From contig NZ_CP156688.1 in the NCBI RefSeq assembly GCF_040616545.1, positions 2,046,001 through 2,110,000 of the forward strand: a DNA stretch of 64,000 bases, in the 5' to 3' direction. The position numbers and the translations under genes were made by a program. The notes below the pieces were generated by a model. That model ran no database searches, was not told the DNA's origin, and worked only from the letters and a program-made list of their open reading frames with translations. The DNA comes from Akkermansia muciniphila (GTDB lineage Bacteria > Verrucomicrobiota > Verrucomicrobiia > Verrucomicrobiales > Akkermansiaceae). Position 1 is the first letter of the stretch, and the number at the start of each line of letters is the position of its first letter. This document shows positions 54,221-63,253 of this stretch, piece by piece.

Positions 54221-55312
54221 TTACTTGAACAGTTGGCGGCAGTACGGCTCCACGCGCTTCATGGCCGGGTGGTCCTTGACGGCCTGGTCGCGGTCGTCCC
54301 GGCAGGAGAAGAGGTACAGGGCGTAGCCTCCGTAGCCGCCGCCCAGGTATTTTTTGGCAAGGGCGTTCGGGATGTCCGGCAGGGGCTGCATTCCTTCGTC
54401 AAGCTGAACGCTGTAGTACAGGGCCACGCCTGCGGCCAGGGTGTTGATGTTGCGTTCCAGCACGCCGGTGCGGGCAATGAGGGAGGATTGGGAGATGCGC
54501 ACGTAGTCCCGCTGTTCGTCCGCCATTCTGGGCGTGTCATGTTCCTCGCCCGTGTACAGAATGGCCATTCTCCCTTCCAGGAAGTCGCCCGTGCCCTTCA
54601 CGTCCAGCACGGGGGAACTGCCGGAGCGCCACACGCACAGACCCGTTTCCGCAATGACGGCGGGGTCCTGCCAGCCGACGCCCAGGGCGAGCTCGGAAGC
54701 GACCGGGTCGCGCCCCTCCAGCATGGCCCACGCGCCGCTGCCGCCCAGCCCGGAACGTTTTTCATACGGCCATTCGCAGAGGGAGACCATGGGGGTGATG
54801 GCGCAGTTGACCACATAGGAGCCTTTTCTGGCGTAGCGGGGAACGTCCAGCCAGCCTCCGGCGAAGTCCACGCGGAGCGGGACGGAGGAAGGGGCCTTGA
54901 TCCGGTTCACCAGCATGGTGGTGGAAACGGGGGCGAATTTGGGAGGCGTCTTGGGAAGCACCACGTAATTCGCGCCCACGCGGGCGCACAGCTCCTTCTT
55001 GATGCCGCTGTAAAGGTCGTCCTCCGTCACGGCCAGGACGTCCGGTTTTTCCTGAAGAAATTCCTCTTCAAAATCCAGGCCCTTCTTCATGCCCGTGCCC
55101 AGAATGACCTTGTCCACCATGCGCAGGCTCTCCAGCAGCACCTTCTTGTGCTCGTCCGGAATGGACGGCTTGCGCTGTTTGTGGTGCCACAGCACGGGTT
55201 CCGAGGCGAAGGAGACGATCAGGTAGTCCCCCAGGGCGCGGGCTTCTTCAAAAAACTGGATGTGACCGGCGTGGACGATGTCATAACAGCCCGAGACGAA
55301 AACTTTTTTCAT
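54221..55312 (-). CDS. Nucleotidyltransferase-GHMP kinase-like fusion protein
   Basis: 363 residues. N-terminal ~125 residues are a cytidylyltransferase-type domain (FVSGCYDIVHAGHIQFFEEA with HxGH, as in RfaE2/TagD). From about residue 138 a GHMP-kinase-like region follows: SVPLRVDFAGGWLDVPRY, then the ATP loop GLGGSGAWA and a C-terminal GGGYGGYALYLF. This resembles heptose- or fucose-kinase fusions that activate a sugar in two steps (kinase then nucleotidyl transfer). The kinase domain is short for the family, so its activity is uncertain. Upstream partner of murJ. Confidence 0.75.
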   Translation of the reverse strand: MKKVFVSGCYDIVHAGHIQFFEEARALGDYLIVSFASEPVLWHHKQRKPSIPDEHKKVLLESLRMVDKVILGTGMKKGLDFEEEFLQEKPDVLAVTEDDLYSGIKKELCARVGANYVVLPKTPPKFAPVSTTMLVNRIKAPSSVPLRVDFAGGWLDVPRYARKGSYVVNCAITPMVSLCEWPYEKRSGLGGSGAWAMLEGRDPVASELALGVGWQDPAVIAETGLCVWRSGSSPVLDVKGTGDFLEGRMAILYTGEEHDTPRMADEQRDYVRISQSSLIARTGVLERNINTLAAGVALYYSVQLDEGMQPLPDIPNALAKKYLGGGYGGYALYLFSCRDDRDQAVKDHPAMKRVEPYCRQLFK

Positions 55313-55388
55313 GCGCGTGGTGATAGATAATTAGTCCACGGCAGTATGCCCTATTGCTCCGCCGGATGCAAGAGCCGGGTGGAAGTAC

Positions 55389-55427
55389 GCTAAAAAACGG
55401 CACGGACCGCAGAAGGCCCGTGCCGTT
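55389..55427 (-). terminator. Rho-independent terminator after superoxide dismutase
   Basis: Stem AACGGCACGG / CCGTGCCGTT (55396-55427), followed on the minus strand by TTTTAGCG, continuing the stem's last T pair into a six-T run. Confidence 0.85.
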
Positions 55428-55461
55428 GGGAAAAAGAAAAATCAATGTCTGCCGGAACCGG

Positions 55462-56205
55462 TCAGGAAGCCATGGCTTCCTGGTAGCGGCGTTCCACGTC
55501 GTCCCAGTTGATGAGGCGGCAGAAGTCTTCAATATAGTCCGCCCGGAGGTTCTGGTGCTTCAGGTAATAGGCGTGTTCCCAGACGTCGCAGACGAGGATG
55601 GGGACAAGGCCGGGAATTTCCAGGTTCTGGTGCTTTTCCGCGCCGCAGATCACCAGCGTCTTGCTGATGGGGTCCACGCCCAGGATGCCCCAGCCGGAGC
55701 CTTCCACTCCCTGGGAGGCGGCCTTGAATTCCTTCATCATGGCTTCCAGGGAACCGAATTTTTCCTTGATGGCGTCCACCAGGGGGCCCTGCGGCTCCTT
55801 CTTGGGGTCCGGCGTCATGTTGGTCCAGTAAATGGTGTGAAGAACGTGGCCGGAAACGTTGAAGGACAGGTTGCGCACCCAGTTGGTGGTGGCGGAAGCG
55901 TCCAGCTTGCCGTCCGCAATTTCACGGAGTTTTTCGGCCGCGGCGTTGGCGCCGGCGACATAGGCCGCATGGTGCTTGTCATGATGGATGCGCACGGTCT
56001 TTTCATCCAGCATGGGTTCAAGCGCGTCGTAGGCGTACGGAAGGGGCGGTAACACGTACTTGCCGTCGGCATAGCCGACCGTGGAGGGATCTTGCTTTTT
56101 AGTCATCTTGTGCTGTGGTTGTATGGATGGCCCTGTTGCCCGGGCCTGGCTGATTGTTCCCAGCGCCGCCAGTGAGGAAAGGGCGATGAAACGCCTTCTG
56201 TTCAT
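55462..56205 (-). CDS. Exported Fe/Mn superoxide dismutase with Tat signal
   Basis: 247 residues from ATG 56205 (MNRRRFIALSSLAALGT). RRRF at 3-6 followed by a weakly hydrophobic stretch is a twin-arginine signal, so the folded enzyme is probably exported with its metal. Metal ligands: His in RIHHDKHHAAYV, His in GHVLHTIYWTN, and Asp/His in VCDVWEHAYYLKHQN. GGDP-free Gln/His signatures do not settle Fe against Mn. Upstream in-frame ATGs at 56226 and 56283 are possible but add no signal. Confidence 0.92.
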   Translation of the reverse strand: MNRRRFIALSSLAALGTISQARATGPSIQPQHKMTKKQDPSTVGYADGKYVLPPLPYAYDALEPMLDEKTVRIHHDKHHAAYVAGANAAAEKLREIADGKLDASATTNWVRNLSFNVSGHVLHTIYWTNMTPDPKKEPQGPLVDAIKEKFGSLEAMMKEFKAASQGVEGSGWGILGVDPISKTLVICGAEKHQNLEIPGLVPILVCDVWEHAYYLKHQNLRADYIEDFCRLINWDDVERRYQEAMAS

Positions 56206-56317
56206 GTCCGCGCCACGGGAATTCATGGAAGTTTGGACATGGATGGATTTGGAGTTGTTCAAAAAACCTGGAGCATCGGGCATTTTTTACTCTTTTTCAC
56301 CGGAGGGGGGAAGTTTT

Positions 56318-57778
56318 CTACCTTCTGGCGGCCGCGGCGGGGCCCTGGGCCCCGTAGGCGCTGATGCCCCTGACGGCGACGGACCCCGCATCCCCCAGGA
56401 AGGATTTGGGCAATGTCACCCGGGTCTGGCTGCCCGGCAGCAGGATGCGCGTGGCCCACTGGCTGCCGTAGCGCGCCTGGACGGCCCATTTCCGGGAAGG
56501 ACTGCCGGACGGCTGCCAGGAAAGGGTGACGGTGGAGCCGTTGTCCGCCACGTAAAAGTTCCGCGGCTGTCCCGGAGCGCCGGTCCCGCACCAGGGCATG
56601 GCGGGCGGAACGGCCATGGAGGGGTACAGCCTGTTCAGGTATTTCTGGATGCCTCCGGCATTCCGCATGATGGATTTGACGCTCCAGAAGCACTGCCCGG
56701 GGGCGCTTCTGGCCAGGGAGCGGGAATAGTTGACCTGAGCGGCGATCTCAGAGGCGGGGCGCCCCGGGTCCTCGCTGCTCATGATGCGCGCGGTGGCGAT
56801 GCCGGGCCACACCGGGCGGCTCGTGTTCTGGGCGGCCCACCACTGCATCAGGGCCGGAAAACTCTGCTTGGACGGGCTGCACCGCCAGTAAAGCTGCGGG
56901 GCAAGGTAATCCACCCAGCCTTTGGAAAGCCACTTGCGGGCGTCGCAGGCAAGGTGTTCGTAGGCGTCCACTCCGGCCTCAATGCCGCCGGGAACGCCGG
57001 GGCGCCAGATGCCGAACGGGCTGATGCCCACGCGCACCCAGGGCTTGGAGGATTTGACGGACTTGTACATGTCCTCCACGAAGTCATCAATATAAGCCCG
57101 CCGCTGGGAGGGTGTCTTCCCGTCACTGAAACTGCGGGGGGACCAGGGATGGCCGGGAGAAGGATAAGGATAGAAATAGTCGTCCAGGTGTACGCCGTCA
57201 ACATCGTAGCGGCGCACGACGTCCAGGATGACCTTCAGCGCGTGGTCCCGTGAGGCGGAGGCGCTGGGATTCATCAGCAGCACGGAGCCGTGGCGCTTCA
57301 TCAGGTCCGGGCGCGTGAGGGAAATGTGGTTGCGCCCCACGGCGTGCTTCACATTGGCCTTCGCCCGGAAGGGGTTGAACCAGGCGTGCAGTTCAATGCC
57401 GCGGCGGTGGGCCTCCTGGATGGCGAAAGCAAGAGGGTCATACCCCGGATTGACGCCGGGACCGGAGAGCCACTGGCTCCACGGCTCCAGGGAGGATTGG
57501 TACAGGGCGTCCGCGTTCGGCCGCACCTGGAGGAACACGGCATTCAGCTTCAACTGCGCGCAGGTATTCAGGATCGTCAGCAGTTCCGCACGCTGGGCCG
57601 CTCCGGAAAGTCCGGAACGGGAGGGCCAGTCAATATTGTGGACGGTGGAAATCCACGCGGCGCGGAATTCCTGGGGAGCGGCGGGCACGGCCTCTCCGGA
57701 TGGCTGCCACCCCAGCGCCTGGGAAGCCAGGGCCAGCAGGGAGCAGGAAAGGGCGTGGAAAAGGGGAAATCTGGTCAT
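56318..57778 (-). CDS. GHL10 (DUF187) glycoside hydrolase-like secreted protein
   Basis: 486 residues from ATG 57778 (MTRFPLFHALSCSLLALASQ, signal peptide). The GHL10 TIM barrel shows EFRAAWISTVHNIDWPSRSG, NAVFLQVRPNADALY, AWFNPFRAK, DVDGVHLDDYFYPYP and GISPFGIW, matching YngK of Bacillus. The C-terminal ~85 residues form an Fn3-like beta sandwich (STVTLSWQPSGSPSRK). Family members cleave peptidoglycan-like or other polysaccharides (some cut denuded glycan strands). Acts outside the cytoplasm. Confidence 0.9.
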   Translation of the reverse strand: MTRFPLFHALSCSLLALASQALGWQPSGEAVPAAPQEFRAAWISTVHNIDWPSRSGLSGAAQRAELLTILNTCAQLKLNAVFLQVRPNADALYQSSLEPWSQWLSGPGVNPGYDPLAFAIQEAHRRGIELHAWFNPFRAKANVKHAVGRNHISLTRPDLMKRHGSVLLMNPSASASRDHALKVILDVVRRYDVDGVHLDDYFYPYPSPGHPWSPRSFSDGKTPSQRRAYIDDFVEDMYKSVKSSKPWVRVGISPFGIWRPGVPGGIEAGVDAYEHLACDARKWLSKGWVDYLAPQLYWRCSPSKQSFPALMQWWAAQNTSRPVWPGIATARIMSSEDPGRPASEIAAQVNYSRSLARSAPGQCFWSVKSIMRNAGGIQKYLNRLYPSMAVPPAMPWCGTGAPGQPRNFYVADNGSTVTLSWQPSGSPSRKWAVQARYGSQWATRILLPGSQTRVTLPKSFLGDAGSVAVRGISAYGAQGPAAAARR

Positions 57779-57883
57779 GACGGGATGGTAGGGATGCTTC
57801 CGGGCCATTTAACCCCTATTGGGGGATTCTGTCCATGGCGGATACCGGAGGTTCCGTCATGGAAGGGTGCCCAGGTGCGGCAT

Positions 57884-58639
57884 TCAGCGGGAAGGGGACG
57901 CGAGGCTGTTCACCAGGTGGGCGTTGAACCCGGCGCCGAAGCCGTTGTCTATGTTGACCACGGACACGCCGTTGGCGCAGGAATTCATCATGGCGAGCAG
58001 GGTGGTGACTCCGCGGAAATTGGCTCCGTACCCCACGCTGGTGGGCACGGCGATTACGGGGGACTTCACCAGGCCCGCAAGCACGCTGGGGAGCGCCCCC
58101 TCCATGCCCGCCACGGCTACCAGCACGGTGGCCCGGCGGATGGAATCCAGGTGGGAAACCAGGCGGTGCAGCCCCGCCACGCCGCAGTCCCGGTACCGGA
58201 GCACGCGGCTGCCCAGGAACTCCGCCGTCAGCGCGGCTTCCTCCGCCACGGACTGGTCAGAGGTGCCCGCGCTGACGATGCCGATGAAGCCTGCCGTCTG
58301 CGGTGCAGGCCGCAGGATGATGCGCATGAGGCGCGCTTCCGGGCGCATGTCCGCCTCCGGAAAGGCGCGGCGCAGATGGTCCTGGGCTTCCCCGTCCAGG
58401 CGCGTGGCCAGCACGTTCTGCCCGGCGGCAAGCAGGCTGCGGGCTATCTCTTCAATCTGGCCCGGAGTCTTTCCGGCGCCGTAAATCACTTCCGGGCATC
58501 CGGTGCGCGCCAGCCGGTCATAATCAATATCCGTATGGGCGGCGGCGGGGGCTGTGGCGCTCCGGATTCTTTCCGCCGCTTCCTCCATGGAAAGGCGTCC
58601 TTCCTTAAGCTGATGCAGGATGTCGGTAATCTCGTTCAT
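57884..58639 (-). CDS. larB: Nickel-pincer cofactor synthesis protein LarB
   Basis: 251 residues. Catalytic region: GYGANFRGVTTLLAMMNSCANGV near the C-terminus, GIVSAGTSDQSVAEEAALTA, and ARTGCPEVIYGAGKT in the N-terminal part. LarB carboxylates nicotinic acid adenine dinucleotide and hydrolyses it to P2CMN, the first step of the pincer cofactor. The start overlaps the end of larE by four bases (ATGA). Confidence 0.94.
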   Translation of the reverse strand: MNEITDILHQLKEGRLSMEEAAERIRSATAPAAAHTDIDYDRLARTGCPEVIYGAGKTPGQIEEIARSLLAAGQNVLATRLDGEAQDHLRRAFPEADMRPEARLMRIILRPAPQTAGFIGIVSAGTSDQSVAEEAALTAEFLGSRVLRYRDCGVAGLHRLVSHLDSIRRATVLVAVAGMEGALPSVLAGLVKSPVIAVPTSVGYGANFRGVTTLLAMMNSCANGVSVVNIDNGFGAGFNAHLVNSLASPSR

Positions 58640-59451
58640 GACGGTTCATTCATGCTGCCTCTGGAATACCCTTCCAGGTCCAGGGTAATGTGGCGGAAGC
58701 CCAGTTCCCGCAGGCGGCGGGCTACGGGCCCGGCAAGCTCCGTGTCCAGGAACAGGCGGCGTTCCGCCTCCGGAAGTTCAATGCGCGCCAGGTCATCCCC
58801 GTGGACTCGGACTCGGCAGCCTTTCAGCCCCAGGGAACGGAGGAACGTTTCCGCCTTGTCCACGCGTCTCAGCATGGCTTCAGTGACGGGACGGTTGTGC
58901 TCCAGCCGGGTCAGCAGGCAGGCGTAGGCCGGCTTTCCGCTGACGGACTCCGGCAGGCCCAGTTCCCGTGCCAGCTGGCGGATGTCCGCCTTGCCCATGG
59001 CGGCTTCCAGAAAAGGATTCAGGATGCCCAGCTCCTGCAGGGCCTTGCGCCCGGGGCGGTAGTCGCCCAGGTCATCCATGTTGGAGCCGTCCGCCAGCAG
59101 GGGGAAGCCCGCTTCCCCGGCTCTGGCCTTCAGGGCGGAAAACAGGGCGTGCTTGCACAGGTAGCAGCGCAGGGGAGGATTGTCCGCAATGGAGGCGGGG
59201 ATGGGGAAGGTGAGCTTTTCCTGCCTGACCTTCAGGCTGCGGCACAGCTCCGTGCCGTCCCGCATTTCCTCTTCCATTACGTAAGGCGTTTGTGCGGTCA
59301 GGGCCAGGCAGCGGTCCGGCCCCAGCACCTTTGCGGCGGCGGCCAGAAGTACGCTGCTGTCCAGCCCGCCGGACAGGGCCACGGCGATGCGCTCCCTGGG
59401 AAGCAGGACGGAGCGCAGCCGTTCAAACGGGGTCTGTGGAGGCGTCGTCAT
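58636..59451 (-). CDS. larE: Sacrificial sulfur transferase LarE
   Basis: 271 residues. PP-loop SGGLDSS at 27-33 adenylates the pyridinium carboxylate. CYLC at 96-99 and Cys178 in KPAYACLLTR, the position of the sacrificial cysteine of Lactiplantibacillus LarE, are both present, so the Cys-consuming mechanism is expected. The start overlaps the end of larC by 29 bases; the end overlaps larB. Confidence 0.94.
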   Translation of the reverse strand: MTTPPQTPFERLRSVLLPRERIAVALSGGLDSSVLLAAAAKVLGPDRCLALTAQTPYVMEEEMRDGTELCRSLKVRQEKLTFPIPASIADNPPLRCYLCKHALFSALKARAGEAGFPLLADGSNMDDLGDYRPGRKALQELGILNPFLEAAMGKADIRQLARELGLPESVSGKPAYACLLTRLEHNRPVTEAMLRRVDKAETFLRSLGLKGCRVRVHGDDLARIELPEAERRLFLDTELAGPVARRLRELGFRHITLDLEGYSRGSMNEPS

Positions 59452-60643
59452 GGGAGGGAGGGGGAAAAAGCCCCATCAATTGGCACTGTTCCAGGGACAA
59501 CCCGGTGGCTTCCGCCAGAGTCCGGCAATCTTCAAATTCCGCCTTCCTGTGATGGGGGCGTCCGTTCATGAACGAGGTCTTTACGTGGACTGTTCCGTGC
59601 GGAGTGCCCACGGGGGCGCTCTCCCTCCGCAGAATGTGGCGGCTTGCCGCGTGCTGGCGTATCCCCGGCGTGCTGCTGTGCAGGAAGAATGTCTCCCGCA
59701 CGCGGTCCGCCTGTTCCGGCAGGCACAGGGCGCAGACCTTCACCGCCAGGCGTCCCTTCTTCATGCAGATGGACTCCTGCCAGGCGTCCAGCGCGCCGGC
59801 GTCGATCAGCTTTTCCGCCAGGTAGGCGGTCTGTTCCGGCGTCATGTCGTCTATATTGGCGCACAGCTCCGTCAGCAATTCCGGAGCGGGTTCCGCTTCT
59901 TCCGTTTCCACCAGCATTACCCGGAGAATATTCGGCAGGGGGAGCCCCTCGCGGTGGCCTATGCCGTAGCCGGTTCCGGTGATGCGGCCAGCCAGCGGGG
60001 CGGGGACGGGCTGTGCCATGGCGGCGATGAAAGCGGCTCCGGTGGGGGTGGTGGCCTCATGGGCGGTTCCGTTCAGGGTGGCCTGGAAATGGCGTGCCAG
60101 CAGGGCCGTGGCGGGGGCCGGAACCGGCATTGTCCCGTGCTGGCACCTTACGGTGCCGGAGCCCAGCTCCACCGGGCCGGTGAAGATGGCGTCCGCCCGG
60201 AGCAGCTCCAGGCAGATGGCGGCGCCCGTGATGTCAATGATGGAATCCACCGCACCCACTTCATGAAAATGGACTTCCTCCGGCGTGGTGCCGTGCACCT
60301 GGGCTTCCGCCTCCGCCAGCAGGGTGAAAATGGAAAGGGCCGTCCGCTTCACGGCGTCTGAAAGGCCGCTTGACTCAATAAGTTTGCGGATATCTGCCAT
60401 GGTCCGGTGATGATGTGCGTGCCCGTGGCCGGAATGGCTTTCCTCCTCCGTCACCACGTCAACCCGCGTTCCCTGGATGCCGGACTGCGCGGCCCGCCTG
60501 CACTCCAGTCTCCATTCCCCGTGCACGTGCAGTTTGGACAGCTCCCGTTCCAGGTTTTCCCGGTCCACGCCCAGATCAATCAGGGCGGCCAGGTTCATGT
60601 CTCCGCTGATGCCTGCGCTGCAATCATAGACCAAGGCTTTCAT
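59423..60643 (-). CDS. larC: Nickel insertase LarC (single-frame form)
   Basis: 406 residues in one frame. N-terminal MKALVYDCSAGISGDMNLAAL, the His-rich SHSGHGHAHHHRTMADI (nickel binding), VHFHEVGAVDSIIDI and the C-terminal domain with ELCANIDDMTPEQTAYLAEK. In Lactiplantibacillus larC is split into larC1 and larC2, joined by a programmed frameshift; here no shift is needed. First gene of larC-larE-larB. The lactate racemase larA and the transporter larD are not in the window. Confidence 0.93.
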   Translation of the reverse strand: MKALVYDCSAGISGDMNLAALIDLGVDRENLERELSKLHVHGEWRLECRRAAQSGIQGTRVDVVTEEESHSGHGHAHHHRTMADIRKLIESSGLSDAVKRTALSIFTLLAEAEAQVHGTTPEEVHFHEVGAVDSIIDITGAAICLELLRADAIFTGPVELGSGTVRCQHGTMPVPAPATALLARHFQATLNGTAHEATTPTGAAFIAAMAQPVPAPLAGRITGTGYGIGHREGLPLPNILRVMLVETEEAEPAPELLTELCANIDDMTPEQTAYLAEKLIDAGALDAWQESICMKKGRLAVKVCALCLPEQADRVRETFFLHSSTPGIRQHAASRHILRRESAPVGTPHGTVHVKTSFMNGRPHHRKAEFEDCRTLAEATGLSLEQCQLMGLFPPPSHDDASTDPV

Positions 60644-60844
60644 GATGGGCAGTGTAGGAGGAAAACCTCCCGGCTCAAGGCCAAAGTGAGCCCTATCTCC
60701 GGAGACTTCCCTGCATCCGGCGGCGCTGCTTTAATGGCCTGGCGCGCAGCCATGCAGAGATGACCTGTGAAATACATTGCTAGAGAACTCCAAATATGTC
60801 ACAATCCGTGCGGCGCTGACCAGCGCCGGCCCTCGTCCCATATC

Positions 60845-61855
60845 ATGTCTATCCCGTTCTTTTCCAAATTACGATCCCAGAAGCACTATCTTCAACTGGT
60901 CAAACCGGAATTGAAGCAGGTTTCTGAGTTTGTGGAAGCCCAGGCATCCTGTTTTGACCCGGAAGTCACCGACTACATGGAAACAGTGTGCCAATCCAAG
61001 GGGAAAATGCTCCGGCCTGCCCTGGTTCTGCTGGTAGCCGGCGCCACGGGCGGCGTCAAGGAAGCCCACATCCGGCTGGGAGCCCTGCTGGAAATGGTGC
61101 ATCTGGCCTCACTCGTGCACGATGACGTGATTGACGAGGCCGACAAGCGCCGTGACGAGGCCACCGCCAATGCCCTGTGGGGCAACAGCCTGGCCGTACT
61201 GCTGGGGGACGTGCTCTTTTCCCATGCCATGGTGCTGGGCACCGAATTCGGCAGCACGGAATTCTGCCGCAGGCTGGCGAACACCGTCAGGGACGTGTGC
61301 CAGGGGGAAGTGGCCCAGTCCAGCCGCCTGTATGACCTGAGCATGACCCGCGATGAATACTTTGAAATCATCCGGAAAAAAACCGCCTCCCTGTTCTCCG
61401 CCGCTACGGGCGGCGCGGCCTGGATCTCCGGAGTGGCCCCGGAAGTGGAAAAATCCCTGTACCAGCTGGGAGACCTGCTGGGCGTGTCCTACCAGATTTA
61501 CGACGACTGCCTGGACATGGTGGGCGATGAAGACGACGCCGGCAAAACGCTCCACACGGACGCCACCAAGGGCAAGCTGACTCTCCCCATCTTCAATCTG
61601 CTGGAATGCGGGGACAGGAACGTGGAAGCCACCCTCAGGGACGCCATTGAAAACCGTGAAGTGATTGATTACTCCGCCTTTCAGGACAACCCCGTTTTTG
61701 CAGAGGCCCTGGACAAGGCGATCCAGGTGGCCCTGGAGAAAAACGAGGCTGCCCGTGAAATCCTGTGGCTCCTCCCCCAGACGGAATACCGTGAGGCCCT
61801 GGCGGAAATGACCTTCTACATGGACGAGCTGCTCAACGACTGCCGTATCTCCTGA
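60845..61855 (+). CDS. ispB: Polyprenyl diphosphate synthase (octaprenyl type)
   Basis: 336 residues from ATG 60845 (MSIPFFSKLRSQKHYLQLV). First Asp-rich motif HLASLVHDDVIDEADKRR and second YQIYDDCLDMVGDEDD bind magnesium for the isoprenyl donor, and GKMLRPALVLL is conserved. It makes the C40-C50 side chain of quinones. An in-frame ATG at 60767 has no family support. Monocistronic. Confidence 0.9.
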   Translation: MSIPFFSKLRSQKHYLQLVKPELKQVSEFVEAQASCFDPEVTDYMETVCQSKGKMLRPALVLLVAGATGGVKEAHIRLGALLEMVHLASLVHDDVIDEADKRRDEATANALWGNSLAVLLGDVLFSHAMVLGTEFGSTEFCRRLANTVRDVCQGEVAQSSRLYDLSMTRDEYFEIIRKKTASLFSAATGGAAWISGVAPEVEKSLYQLGDLLGVSYQIYDDCLDMVGDEDDAGKTLHTDATKGKLTLPIFNLLECGDRNVEATLRDAIENREVIDYSAFQDNPVFAEALDKAIQVALEKNEAAREILWLLPQTEYREALAEMTFYMDELLNDCRIS

Positions 61856-61976
61856 CCTTCGTCCATATCCTTTCCTTCTATGGAAGGGGGGGCAGTGTCC
61901 GGAAATGGCCTTCGGCAACCTGTCTGGAATCCAGAACGCTGTTCACGAAGGCAGGCGCCGTGGCATTTTTTAAACC

Positions 61977-62016
61977 GGGACCGTTTCCCAGGGCTCCTTC
62001 CTCATGAAACGGTCCC
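61977..62016 (+). terminator. Hairpin downstream of ispB
   Basis: Stem GGGACCGTTTC / GAAACGGTCCC with an 18-base loop, about 120 bases after the stop. The T tract is poor, so it is a weak candidate. A smaller TGGAAA/TTTCCA stem with a downstream T run follows at about 62053-62090. Confidence 0.4.
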
Positions 62017-62116
62017 TCTATCCGGGCCTGCATGCCCCCCTGCTTCACTGGATGGAAAATCCGTTTCCATGGGCTGGCTTTTTTAGAGCGGGAGACCGAT
62101 GAAGATGCCTTGCAGG

Positions 62117-62830
62117 TCAGCAGGCGCAGCCTCTCTGGCGGCTTGGCGAAGCTTGTGCGGGCAGGATGGTGATGATTTGGCTCTGCAGCAAATGCACTTT
62201 GGAGGCACGCTGTGGTGTGATGTTATTGGTTTGCTGGGGGGGATAACACCCTTGATTGCTGTTACCGAGTTCATCTATATCAAATAACCGGTTTTCTCCC
62301 CAGTGCTTGGCGAGCAGTTTGGAGTTATCCGTTGTTGCATATCCGGCAATAACGCACCAATGTGCATGCGGAAGGTCCGTCCACTGGACGCCAGTTTTGG
62401 GGAAACCGTGTTTTTCGTTTTGCTTATCATTGATAACTTGAAAAGGAACGAGTGCATACCCTCCCTGATTAATGGTGCCCCAGATGGTTTGTTCATGAAA
62501 TAACTGGCAGGCGGCGGAGCAGGTTCCTTTGGCTCTCTTATTGATGAAACGGGCAAAATCGTGGGGATGGAAAACTTCCCCTACCTCGCTTAAACAGCCC
62601 TCTGCACGATTGGTGAGGGGATATTGAACGGCCAATTTAAAAAGCTCCATATTTGTCCATGCGGCATCAGGATTGAAGCAATTAAGGACGTAGGAAGCTG
62701 CGTAAAACCCGCAGGAGGGGTGGGACGTTTGCCTGTCCATCTCATCCCGATAGGTATTGGGAACGGTACACATGACGTAACCTCCGTAATGGGCTGAGGA
62801 GTAGGCGAGTATATTTTGGTTCTGTGTCAT
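62117..62830 (-). CDS. Papain-like cysteine protease-fold protein
   Basis: 237 residues, no signal peptide. SCGFYAASYVLNCF gives a nucleophile Cys at the head of a helix, as in papain-fold enzymes, and HAHWCVIAGYATTDN gives the catalytic His; the Asn or Asp partner may lie in KHWGENRLFDIDELGNSN. The order Cys…AHW…AKxG…FDxDELxxSN resembles the actin-maturation protease family (ACTMAP/UPF0692) and, more loosely, C39-like peptidases. That comparison is from memory. The gene is visibly less G+C-rich than the neighbours, suggesting transfer. Convergent with ispB. Confidence 0.5.
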   Translation of the reverse strand: MTQNQNILAYSSAHYGGYVMCTVPNTYRDEMDRQTSHPSCGFYAASYVLNCFNPDAAWTNMELFKLAVQYPLTNRAEGCLSEVGEVFHPHDFARFINKRAKGTCSAACQLFHEQTIWGTINQGGYALVPFQVINDKQNEKHGFPKTGVQWTDLPHAHWCVIAGYATTDNSKLLAKHWGENRLFDIDELGNSNQGCYPPQQTNNITPQRASKVHLLQSQIITILPAQASPSRQRGCAC

Positions 62831-63253
62831 ATTTATTACCGGGGTTCATGAAGCCGGTGAATGAAGATATACGGCTGGAGGAGAATTCCGGAAAGGCTGT
62901 CTTGGCGGGAGGAGGCATCCGGTTTTTAAAGGCGCCTAAACCATGTTGGAAAAGGGCGCCGTATTCAAGATTCGGGGTGTAGCGGTGGCTTGTTTGGAAC
63001 TATACGGATGGGAACAGGTGGATAGCAAATGGATAGGGCAACGCGTGTTTTGGCGGCGGCAGGGAGCATCCGGAATGGTTTTACCTTTTTCCGCAGGGCG
63101 TCAGCCGAACCTGCATTCATACGCGGAGGCGGGACCGCTTGCGGGCAGGCAGTTTTTCTGCTAAAAAGCAGGAAGAAAACTGAAGTAATGCGGAAAGGCG
63201 TGGAGGAATGATTCTCCTGCCTTTTGCTTCCCGGAAACTGGAGATTACGGAAC
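62831..63253. other. Intergenic region, no gene seen
   Basis: 423 bases between divergent genes. Short open frames on both strands (62943-63164 plus, 62965-63276 minus) lack ribosome sites and protein-like composition. I see nothing else. Confidence 0.5.

Noticed and set aside
58968-59213. Plus-strand frame opposite larE
   Set aside because: Shadow of larE; the minus strand has the PP-loop and the sacrificial Cys.
62943-63164. 73-codon plus-strand frame and the 103-codon minus-strand frame opposite
   Set aside because: No ribosome site, no protein-like composition; neither can be preferred over the other.
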